Shown: positions 58,682-64,000 of the stretch, one piece after another | How the letters are laid out: each line of letters starts with the position of its first letter | Position numbering within the stretch: position 1 is the first letter of the stretch | Source: Burkholderia gladioli | GTDB taxonomy: Bacteria > Pseudomonadota > Gammaproteobacteria > Burkholderiales > Burkholderiaceae | NCBI RefSeq assembly: GCF_000959725.1 | Contig: NZ_CP009323.1 | Span: 3,286,001-3,350,000, forward strand | DNA length: 64,000 nt | Direction of reading: 5' to 3' | Program-made: the position numbers and the translations under genes | Notes under the pieces: model-generated | What the model was told of the DNA's origin: nothing | Database searches by the model: none | Seen by the model: only the letters and a program-made list of their open reading frames with translations

Positions 58682-59083
58682 CTATCTCGAAATTTGCAGA
58701 TCGTATGTCTGGCCGTCGTCTGTGAGGCATGCCCCGGTCCCCGACTGGGACCAACCGCTGAAAGTGAACACGCACCGGAGATTGTGGCCGTCCGGGGAGC
58801 TCGCCAAAACATTTCCGTTACCGACGACGCTTGTGCTTATCGAGTTGCCCGTCGCGGTATAGGCGCCGGCGAAAGCCGTTGCGAGGGTGAAGGAGCCACC
58901 TTGCACGTAGACGTAGCGCCCAGCATATGTGCGACCGTCAATCGTGATTGAAACCGATTTATCGATCTGCTTCGCTTCTCCGTGCGCCAGCTTGCCCGGG
59001 CCGCGCGGCATCAGCGAGAGGTCATATGTGGCGCATCCACATAAAACGGTAGCCGCGAGCGCTCCGATAAACAGATGCTTCAT
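58682..59083 (-). CDS. Prophage-encoded lipoprotein, probably expressed in lysogens
   Basis: 133 residues. Short signal peptide MKHLFIGALAATVLCGC with the lipobox VLCGC (Cys at 17), mature beta-rich domain (SVSITIDGRTYAGRYVYVQG). ATG 59083 follows GGGGAT. It lies 32 bases downstream of the repressor gene on the same strand, before the shared terminator, so it should be made in the lysogen. Such genes are typical lysogenic-conversion morons (surface change, superinfection exclusion), but no specific function is shown. Confidence 0.75.
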   Translation of the reverse strand: MKHLFIGALAATVLCGCATYDLSLMPRGPGKLAHGEAKQIDKSVSITIDGRTYAGRYVYVQGGSFTLATAFAGAYTATGNSISTSVVGNGNVLASSPDGHNLRCVFTFSGWSQSGTGACLTDDGQTYDLQISR

Positions 59084-59115
59084 TGATATCCCCGAAAGTG
59101 GGCGTTCGCCCGTTG

Positions 59116-59778
59116 TCATTTTTTCCGATATCGCCGGTGCTCGACCATCACCGCAATGATCGTCACGGGCTCGTGTTCACTGTTGATTGTTGGATAGTCG
59201 GGATTCAGCGGCACGAGCTCGAATACCTCCTGGCCAGCTGCATTTATGCCGCGCACGCGGTACCGCTTGAACGTGGCTTCTTCATGCCCATTTTTCGCGA
59301 CTACACAGTCTCCCGGGCGCGGCGTAAGGGCCGGTTCCACGATAACGCGATCGCCTGGATTGAATTCGGGAGCCATCGATAGGCCATCGATCTCGAGCGC
59401 GAACGCGCCATCGGACAGATCAAGGTCAGTGAGCAAATACTCGAACGCAGCCCCAGGCGGAAAGGGATTGACGGCCTCGCTCATTTTGCCGGCCTGGACG
59501 TAGCTGATCAGCGGAACGCGCCGAGAACCGATCTCTGCTCCGCGCACGTTGGAAAAGCCCGACGACTTCTTCTTGCCTTGGCCCATCACGATCCAGACGG
59601 GGTTATAGCCCCAGCGCTTCTGGATGCCGACGGCATATTCCAGTTTGATCGACTTGATCTTGCCGTCGAGCCACTGTGTCACCGTGCCTTTCGTCACCCC
59701 AGCAGCTTCCGCAAGCTCGATCTGCTCGGCCTGCGTTTCGTGAAGGATCGTCCGGATCCGGTCTTCGAGAGCTTTCAT
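59116..59778 (-). CDS. CI-like repressor (HTH plus S24/LexA-type protease domain)
   Basis: 220 residues. N-terminal HTH (AEQIELAEAAGVTKGTVTQW), C-terminal S24 domain beginning VPLISYVQAG, with the catalytic Ser in DGLSMAPEFNPGDRVIVEPA and Lys in DCVVAKNGHEEATFKRY. The normal Ala-Gly cleavage dipeptide is present (QAGKMSEAV). RecA-promoted self-cleavage on DNA damage is therefore expected, releasing the prophage. No ribosome-binding site precedes the ATG, so the mRNA may be leaderless as for lambda cI. Confidence 0.92.
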   Translation of the reverse strand: MKALEDRIRTILHETQAEQIELAEAAGVTKGTVTQWLDGKIKSIKLEYAVGIQKRWGYNPVWIVMGQGKKKSSGFSNVRGAEIGSRRVPLISYVQAGKMSEAVNPFPPGAAFEYLLTDLDLSDGAFALEIDGLSMAPEFNPGDRVIVEPALTPRPGDCVVAKNGHEEATFKRYRVRGINAAGQEVFELVPLNPDYPTINSEHEPVTIIAVMVEHRRYRKK

Positions 59779-59870
59779 GGGTTAGAAATCTAAACGAAGC
59801 ACGGTTTAGTATGCTTTCCAAAGTCAGTATAGGGTTCTATACTGTCGGCGAATCCCTTCGGAGCCGACGC
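59779..59870. promoter_or_regulatory. Repressor/cro divergent operator region (OR-like)
   Basis: The cro promoter is TTTCCA (59815-59820), 17 bases, TATACT (59838-59843). Its -10 lies in a perfect 20-base inverted repeat CAGTATAG-GGTT-CTATACTG (59825-59844). GTTAGA-AA-TCTAAAC (59781-59795) sits directly before the repressor ATG, and GTTTAG again at 59804-59809. For the repressor, TAGATT about 9-14 bases before the ATG is a possible -10 with a poor -35, as at lambda PRM. Confidence 0.7.
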
Positions 59871-60089
59871 ATGAACCTCACCAAACAGCAGGCCACCGCC
59901 ATCTTTGGCAGCGGTGCTGCGCTCGCCCGTGCATTGGGCATCACCAGGGGCGCCGTTTCGCAGTGGCCCGACAAGCTGGATCAGCAGCGCACCGCAATGG
60001 TCATCGGTGCTGCCGTGCAGAGCGGCCGTGCGCTTCCTCCTGGTTTCATCGTTCCGGTCGACGAATCCGACACTCCGGCGGCCGCATGA
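59871..60089 (+). CDS. Cro-like DNA-binding protein
   Basis: 72 residues: MNLTKQQATAIFGSGAALAR and ALGITRGAVSQWPDKLDQQR form a lambda-type HTH with AVSQW recognition helix. It is divergent from the repressor across a shared operator, the position of cro. Stop overlaps the next gene (ATGA). Confidence 0.88.
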   Translation: MNLTKQQATAIFGSGAALARALGITRGAVSQWPDKLDQQRTAMVIGAAVQSGRALPPGFIVPVDESDTPAAA

Positions 60090-60268
60090 CGCGCCGCCCG
60101 ACATTCGAGCAGGTCCAGGCCCGGCGCCGCGAGCGCGCCGCCGCCCGCAATTTTCGCGAGCTGATGAAGGAGGCCGCGGAGGCCGAGCTCGCTCATCGTC
60201 TGAGAGGGGATTTCCCTGTCATCGGACATCCGCAACTGAGCTCGTTTCCGTGGATTCCCTTCAGGTGA
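60086..60268 (+). CDS. Small phage protein behind cro
   Basis: 60 residues, highly basic/helical N-terminal half (FEQVQARRRERAAARNFREL). ATG 60086 overlaps the cro stop. Unrecognised; position fits a lysis-lysogeny accessory gene. Confidence 0.62.
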   Translation: MTRRPTFEQVQARRRERAAARNFRELMKEAAEAELAHRLRGDFPVIGHPQLSSFPWIPFR

Positions 60269-60332
60269 CCCACACCTTACCCATCCTTCTCCTCAACATC
60301 ATTCAGAAGTTTTTGCTACGGGTTGAACGACC

Positions 60333-60635
60333 ATGAGCACAGTTGAATTCGTCAGGAAAAAGCCCTCGATGCAGCAGGCGTTTCGCGAGGCACTGACCGA
60401 CCCGGACAAGCGCGGCCCGGTGCAGACGGCACTCAAGTGGGACGACACGCAGGTGAGTCGCTTCCTGGGCGGGAGCCTGGGTATCACGATCGATCGCATC
60501 GACACCGCGATCCAGCAGCTGGATCTCCGCGTGGTGTCGCGGCGCTACCTCGAGGCGCACGCGACGCTCGCGCAAACGGGCCTGAACTGCGCCTGCGCGC
60601 GCGAGGGATACGGCGACTGCGGTATCGGCGGGTAG
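60333..60635 (+). CDS. CII-like transcriptional activator
   Basis: 100 residues. Short helical N-terminus, then DDTQVSRFLGGSLGITIDRI, DTAIQQLDLRVV, resembling the CII helix-turn-helix (SQISRW type) and its following helices. In lambda CII activates the repressor-establishment and integrase promoters. Position after cro and before the O-like gene supports this. The Cys-rich C-terminus (LNCACAREGYGDCG) is not in lambda CII. Confidence 0.75.
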   Translation: MSTVEFVRKKPSMQQAFREALTDPDKRGPVQTALKWDDTQVSRFLGGSLGITIDRIDTAIQQLDLRVVSRRYLEAHATLAQTGLNCACAREGYGDCGIGG

Positions 60636-60639
60636 CCAG

Positions 60640-60723
60640 ATGGGTATCGTGATCTTGCTCTACGTCGCCGGCTTCGGCTGTATTTGCGGTGGCCTTGTAT
60701 GGGCACTAAAGGGTCGCCTATGA
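60640..60723 (+). CDS. Tiny membrane peptide overlapping the O-like gene
   Basis: 27 residues: MGIVILLYVAGFGCICGGLV then WALKGRL. One TM helix. Starts 4 bases after the CII-like stop; its stop overlaps the O-like ATG (CTATGA). Both overlaps make it a probable translated coupling peptide; function unknown. Confidence 0.5.
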   Translation: MGIVILLYVAGFGCICGGLVWALKGRL

Positions 60724-61802
60724 AGCCATGGACTTGGCGCCATGCCATCATCAATTCGACGCTGCCGCCTACGACGCGGCACGTTCTGCTTACGCTGTCG
60801 TGCCATGTGAACGATGCGGGTGAGCCTGTCTATCCGTCGACGCTGCTGCTCGCAGATGAGACGGGCCTGTCGGAACGGGCCGTGATCACGCATCTGCGCG
60901 CCGCCGCGAAGGCCGGCTGGCTCGTCACTGAGAAACACGGTTACGGCGGCCAGAAGTGGGCGCGCAATCAATACCATCCGCTCATCCCTGAGAACTTCCA
61001 ACTTCCTGACCGCGATGCGAAACGTACTGAACGTGCTTCAGTGCCTCGGAAAACGGGGCGGAAAATCGAGGCACTGAACTACGTTCAGCAGCTTGTGGAT
61101 AACGGCACTGAAGGACGTTCAGTGCCTTCACCCGAGGCACTGAACGTCGTTCCGGAAGGCACTGAACCTAACGACACGAAGGCACTGAAGGAGGTTCAGT
61201 CTAATACTGCAGTTAACCCTGCAGTAAACAGCAGCAACGCGCGCGCCGCCGATCCGGCTGCAGCTGCTGCTCAAAAAATAAGCATCCCTCAACCCGACGC
61301 CGAGGCGACGCTCACCGATCTCCTGATCGAGCTGGAGCGCGAACGCGGTAAGGCGCTGCAGGTGAACCGCGGCACCGACCGCGCCGTGGTGCTGACCTGG
61401 ATCGGCAAGGGCGTGACGGTCGAGCAGCTGCGCGAGGCGCACGCGGCCGCCGTGAAGGCCCGCGATCGCGACAGCGACGCCAGACCGACCTACGTTGCCT
61501 TTGTCGACACCTTCCTTGGCGCGGCGCCGGCGGCGCGTGGCGGCGCGGGCGTGGCCGATGCGCGCTGGTTCGACTCCCCCGCCGGCGTCGACGCGAAGGG
61601 CTTCGAGCTCGGCGTGCGGATCCGGAAAGCCGACGAGGACTGGCGCTACTACCGCGTCCTGGTCGCGCGCGCCGCTCGAGAGCCGGCCGCCATCGAGGCG
61701 GTACTGAAAGACGCCCAGCGCTTCAACGCCAGTGACCTCTACCAATTCGCGCGGACCACGTTCGGGGACGCGCTGATGCCTGTTGACGATTTCCCATCGT
61801 GA
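60720..61802 (+). CDS. Phage O-like replication initiation protein (contains iteron origin)
   Basis: 360 residues. N-terminal winged helix TLPPTTRHVLLTLSCHVNDA, VYPSTLLLADETGLSERAVI, THLRAAAKAGWL binds the origin. A linker (about 100-190) of low complexity coincides with the DNA iterons. The C-terminal domain (LIELERERGKALQVNRGTDR, ADEDWRYYRVLVA) would recruit the host DnaB/DnaC, as lambda O recruits P-DnaB. No P or DnaC-like gene follows, so loading may be by the host DnaC. ATG 60720 overlaps the tiny membrane ORF. Confidence 0.82.
   Translation: MKPWTWRHAIINSTLPPTTRHVLLTLSCHVNDAGEPVYPSTLLLADETGLSERAVITHLRAAAKAGWLVTEKHGYGGQKWARNQYHPLIPENFQLPDRDAKRTERASVPRKTGRKIEALNYVQQLVDNGTEGRSVPSPEALNVVPEGTEPNDTKALKEVQSNTAVNPAVNSSNARAADPAAAAAQKISIPQPDAEATLTDLLIELERERGKALQVNRGTDRAVVLTWIGKGVTVEQLREAHAAAVKARDRDSDARPTYVAFVDTFLGAAPAARGGAGVADARWFDSPAGVDAKGFELGVRIRKADEDWRYYRVLVARAAREPAAIEAVLKDAQRFNASDLYQFARTTFGDALMPVDDFPS
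61026..61200. repeat. Iteron cluster: probable phage replication origin inside the O-like gene
   Basis: Six repeats of GGCACTGAA-N5-TTCAGTGCC or its half. Centres: 61026-61045 (ACTGAA-N5-TTCAGTGCC), 61070-61088, 61104-61126 (perfect, 9-bp arms), 61136-61153 (right arm decayed to TTCCGG), 61158-61166 (left arm only) and 61181-61200. Starts are 22-47 bases apart. They are followed by a more AT-rich stretch (about 61201-61290). Layout equals the lambda ori in gene O. Confidence 0.8.
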
Positions 61803-61812
61803 GGAATGCATG

Positions 61813-62160
61813 ATGAAAGAAAAGCAAATGAGTTTGCTTGCGCGCCGCGTCTGCGAATGCCTGGCCGAGGCACCCGGGCTGACGGCCACGCAGGTCGCGG
61901 TGCGGCTCGATGCAAAGCTCGATTCGGTCAAGCATGCGTCGCTGCGCCTTGTCCTTGACGGATACGTTGCTCGTGGCCACCGCGGCCCGGGCGGCCACGC
62001 GATGACGCTAACCGGGAAGGAGTTTCCCAGGTCGGCCGATTTCATCGCGACGCCGGAGGCCGAGCGCGCCGCGCGGCTCGAGCGTGAGCTTGTCGATACC
62101 GTTCGGCTTGTCGTGCCGGCGTTCCATGCAATGTGCGCGATGGGGAGGGCCGCCGCATGA
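61813..62160 (+). CDS. Winged-helix phage protein
   Basis: 115 residues from the ATG at 61813 (GAGGAA about 7 bases upstream); ATG 61810 is the alternative. QMSLLARRVCECLAEAPGLT, ATQVAVRLDAKLDSVKHASL, RLVLDGYV is a winged-helix/MarR-like DNA-binding fold; the C-terminal half is a long helix. Stop overlaps the next ATG. Function unknown. Confidence 0.7.
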   Translation: MKEKQMSLLARRVCECLAEAPGLTATQVAVRLDAKLDSVKHASLRLVLDGYVARGHRGPGGHAMTLTGKEFPRSADFIATPEAERAARLERELVDTVRLVVPAFHAMCAMGRAAA

Positions 62161-62369
62161 TCGCCCGGTCTTTGAAGCCGCGCGTGCGACGGGTCACGAC
62201 GTTCCGCATCGATGAGGGCGGCGCGATCGCGGCCGAGCCTGCATGGATGGTGCGCTTCATCGGTGCGAACATGCGTTTCGTGGATCCCTCGCTCGACGAA
62301 GCACTTGCGATGGCGCTCGAGTGGTGCATTGCTACCGCCGTGCTCCCAGGGTCGGAGGCGTCTGCGTGA
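62157..62369 (+). CDS. Small phage protein
   Basis: 70 residues, MIARSLKPRVRRVTTFRIDE ... LDEALAMALEWCIATAV. Overlaps on both sides (ATGA and GTGA). Unrecognised. Confidence 0.65.
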   Translation: MIARSLKPRVRRVTTFRIDEGGAIAAEPAWMVRFIGANMRFVDPSLDEALAMALEWCIATAVLPGSEASA

Positions 62370-62659
62370 GCCACCGTGCGAACAAGCGCGAGCGCGAGCA
62401 CATGGGCCGCGTCGCGAAGATGGCTTGTATTTGCTGCACGCTGCTCGGCCGGACGCAGCTTTCAAAGACCGATGTGCACCACGTACGCGTCGGGCATGGC
62501 GGCGCGCAGCGCGCCGGCGACTTCTGCACGGTGCCGCTGTGTCATGACGATTGCCACCAGGGGCGCAACGGTGTCCACGGCGACCAGCATTACCTTCACA
62601 TCCTGAAGATGACGCAGATCGACCTTCTGAACGCCACGCTTGAGAGGCTGTACGGATGA
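62366..62659 (+). CDS. Ref-type (RecA-dependent) HNH nuclease
   Basis: 97 residues from a GTG at 62366 that overlaps the preceding stop. CICCTLLGRTQLSKTDVHHV followed by CHDDCHQGRNGVHG matches the Ref nuclease of phage P1: paired Cys, DVHH, and CHxxCHQG with the final His-Gly. P1 Ref cuts DNA in RecA-made D-loops and stimulates recombination. Here it is probably a nin-region recombination function. Confidence 0.8.
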   Translation: MSHRANKREREHMGRVAKMACICCTLLGRTQLSKTDVHHVRVGHGGAQRAGDFCTVPLCHDDCHQGRNGVHGDQHYLHILKMTQIDLLNATLERLYG

Positions 62660-62964
62660 GACTGCTGGTTCACATGATCGTACCGCTTGGCGCCGCACGC
62701 GGCTCGTCGTCTGAGATCTTCGAGAGCCGAGTCGTGCGGCTGCATGGACCCGTGCTCCAGGGCCGCGGCCGCACCGGGAAGTTCGAGCCCTACATCGTCG
62801 TCGACGTTGAGCTTCCCGAGCGTTTGAGCGGTCTGGCGGCGCGCCGCCAGTTCAACCGGGATGGCACTTATCGAGTCGACGCATATTTGTCCGAGAACCG
62901 AAAGTCGCTTGCTGGCTTCATTGCCAGCGGCGCGCTCGAGCTGTATGTGGGAGACGAGCCGTGA
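62656..62964 (+). CDS. Phage protein of unknown function
   Basis: 102 residues, beta-rich (LLVHMIVPLGAARGSSSEIF; FEPYIVVDVELPERLSG). ATG 62656 overlaps the Ref stop. Not recognised. Confidence 0.65.
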   Translation: MRLLVHMIVPLGAARGSSSEIFESRVVRLHGPVLQGRGRTGKFEPYIVVDVELPERLSGLAARRQFNRDGTYRVDAYLSENRKSLAGFIASGALELYVGDEP

Positions 62965-63194
62965 CGGCGCACGCATACATCCTGCGAGAAGACGTGCCGT
63001 CGGCGGTTTCGCGGGCCGTCAGGTATTGCGAATCAATTGAAGAGCCCGTGTGGTCTTTCAGCGTCTGTCGGTTCACCGCGCGGCCGCACACCGATGACGA
63101 GCTCGAATTTGTCGTTCCGCGCGACTGGACCGCGCGCCGCGAGCTTTTCGAATGGTTCGAATACTTCGGTATTCCTTACCGAGTTTTGCCGTGA
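62961..63194 (+). CDS. Small phage protein
   Basis: 77 residues from a GTG at 62961 overlapping the previous stop (GTGA). Aromatic-rich and acidic (LFEWFEYFGIPYRVLP). Unrecognised. Confidence 0.63.
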   Translation: MTAHAYILREDVPSAVSRAVRYCESIEEPVWSFSVCRFTARPHTDDELEFVVPRDWTARRELFEWFEYFGIPYRVLP

Positions 63195-63206
63195 TGGAGG
63201 AGAGGG

Positions 63207-63782
63207 ATGAAGGTCAATGCACTCGCCCGTAACCTGAGACCGCGCTTCAAATGGTCGGCGTTCAAACGCGACGGTGGGAAGCTGCAGCGGCGTCGGCGCT
63301 CGCCGTTTTATAGCCGTCGAATCGATCGGCTCAGCGCCGAGATCCATAGACAAATGCTCGCGATGGCTTGCGACGAAAAGGATTCACCACCAGCGGCCGT
63401 CGGCCGCGCAACCAGGAGTAGGACCATGAACGACAACGATATCGAACGCGAGATCAGGGCCAAGGGAAAGACGGCGGCGCGCGTGACACCGACGGACATC
63501 GAGGCGTCGATTGAGCACGAGGTCTATTTCACGGCGGCGGAGGGCGTAGCAGGTGAGTCCATCGGGAAGCCGTCTTGGATTTCTCCGCCTTCCTTGGCGC
63601 TGCTGACCTTCTGCGTGCTCGTTTTGCGCAACGGCTTCACCGTGACCGGCGAGTCGGCCTGCGCGAGTCCCGAAAACTTCGACGCTGAGATCGGCCGCAA
63701 GATCGCGCGGCAGAACGCCGTCGCAAAAATCTGGCGCCTCGAGGGCTATTTGCTCAAGCAACGTCTCTACGAGGGACGCTGA
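63207..63782 (+). CDS. Gp49-like phage protein with basic N-terminal extension (two possible starts)
   Basis: 191 residues from ATG 63207 (GGAGG site, 6 bases). Residues 1-73 are very basic (KRDGGKLQRRRRSPFYSRR). From residue 74 (ATG 63426, with its own AGGAG site) the sequence is a complete 118-residue Gp49-like domain: DIEREIRAKGKTAARVTPTD and LALLTFCVLVLRNGFTVTGE. The family's usual length equals the short form, so either two products come from one frame or the short one is the true gene and the first ORF was fused to it. Function of Gp49 is unknown. Confidence 0.75.
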   Translation: MKVNALARNLRPRFKWSAFKRDGGKLQRRRRSPFYSRRIDRLSAEIHRQMLAMACDEKDSPPAAVGRATRSRTMNDNDIEREIRAKGKTAARVTPTDIEASIEHEVYFTAAEGVAGESIGKPSWISPPSLALLTFCVLVLRNGFTVTGESACASPENFDAEIGRKIARQNAVAKIWRLEGYLLKQRLYEGR

Positions 63783-63792
63783 ACCGCCAGTT

Positions 63793-63808
63793 TGCGAAAT
63801 TTCGCAAT
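63793..63808. repeat. Perfect 16-base palindrome
   Basis: TTGCGAAA/TTTCGCAA, just after the Gp49-like stop in a 109-base gap. A binding site for a dimeric regulator is possible. Confidence 0.6.
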
Positions 63809-63891
63809 TCGCTGTACGGCTCGCCTGAGCCACGCTACGCCGATGCGCACTCGGCCGCTTGCTCCTGCGATTCGGGCGTGATGCCACGGGG

Positions 63892-64000
63892 ATGGACATG
63901 GATTTGCATGAATTGGAGCCTCGGCTCGACAATTGGGGAGCGGTTCAGCGCTCCTCCGGATATTCCCCTGGAACGGCTGGATCGGCCGAGGGCATGCACC
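63892..64000 (+). CDS. Start of a phage protein (cut by window edge), possibly Q-like
   Basis: Open from ATG 63892 (or 63898, which has GGGGATGG upstream) to the right edge. The visible peptide is DLHELEPRLDNWGAVQRSSG... The L-E-x-R-L-x-N-W-G pattern recalls the N-terminus of phage antitermination Q proteins (ERWGAW type), and the position after the nin-like genes fits, but 36 residues are too few to decide. Confidence 0.45.
   Translation, partial: MDMDLHELEPRLDNWGAVQRSSGYSPGTAGSAEGMH

Larger units (their letters stand above)
49462..64000. mobile_element. Lambda-like prophage (left 14.5 kb; right end outside the window)
   Basis: Starts at the 3' end of tRNA-Pro(GGG) with a tyrosine integrase and continues past the window edge. 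Gene order is lambdoid: integrase and leftward early genes, repressor, divergent cro, CII-like gene, O-like replication gene with iterons, a nin-like string of tiny overlapping genes, Ref nuclease and Gp49-like protein. No structural or lysis genes are reached. attL would be the tRNA 3' end; attR is not visible. No sign of decay: all frames are open and overlaps intact. Confidence 0.92.

Noticed and set aside
49462..64000. CRISPR array, insertion sequence or restriction/abortive-infection cassette in the prophage
   Set aside because: No regularly spaced repeats, transposase or recognisable defence domain was found. The repeats seen at 61026-61200 are iterons with irregular spacing inside a gene.

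Overview
The window is high-GC DNA from a betaproteobacterium, most likely a Burkholderia sensu stricto. The signs are the ribosomal/aminoacyl-tRNA-synthetase block tRNA-Val - thrS - infC - rpmI - rplT - pheS - pheT - ihfA - merR, a RelA-like (p)ppGpp enzyme, a fosmidomycin-resistance-type exporter and a FUSC efflux operon under a LysR regulator. No species marker is present, so the genus is an inference from gene content and codon use.

Bases 1-49,461 are chromosomal backbone. The left part holds the 3'-truncated valS (minus), then uvrD with an overlapping MTA/SAH nucleosidase gene (plus), a minus-strand exporter, a chemoreceptor with a possible flagellar-sigma promoter, and a four-gene aromatic-acid-type efflux operon divergent from its LysR regulator. 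Bases 16-29 kb hold housekeeping and metabolic genes: metallophosphoesterase, FAD-linked 2-hydroxyacid dehydrogenase, wrbA, yihY, a CBS protein, an LplT-PlsC fusion, aroC, ETF-ubiquinone oxidoreductase, a short-chain dehydrogenase and a thioesterase. Bases 29-35 kb hold a PAS-LuxR regulator divergent from the CoA-transferase genes scoAB, then an alpha/beta hydrolase, a RidA protein and relA. The translation block follows at 35.3-43.5 kb. Then come a large internally duplicated lipoprotein, an orphan Flp pilin, and a MocR-type regulator divergent from an MFS transporter. The backbone ends with tRNA-Pro(GGG).

From tRNA-Pro to the right edge (about 14.5 kb) lies the first part of a lambda-like prophage, with its integrase next to the tRNA. 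Its layout is classical. A leftward early operon of 14 genes ends with the integrase and starts at a strong promoter (about 58,590-58,616) framed by inverted operator half-sites. Then comes an immunity segment: a lipoprotein gene probably co-transcribed with an S24-type repressor, then a divergent operator region and a cro-like gene. The rightward early operon carries a CII-like activator, an O-like replication protein whose coding sequence contains a cluster of six iterons (probable phage origin), a Ref-type nuclease and a Gp49-like protein. The window ends before the late genes. Almost every prophage gene overlaps its neighbour by ATGA, GTGA or TTGA, which fixes several small genes and non-ATG starts.

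The observations most worth following up are the iteron origin inside the O-like gene, the two-sided operator system, a threonine-codon-containing short ORF plus intrinsic terminator between tRNA-Val and thrS, and the ParA-less 690-residue ParB-like protein in the leftward operon.
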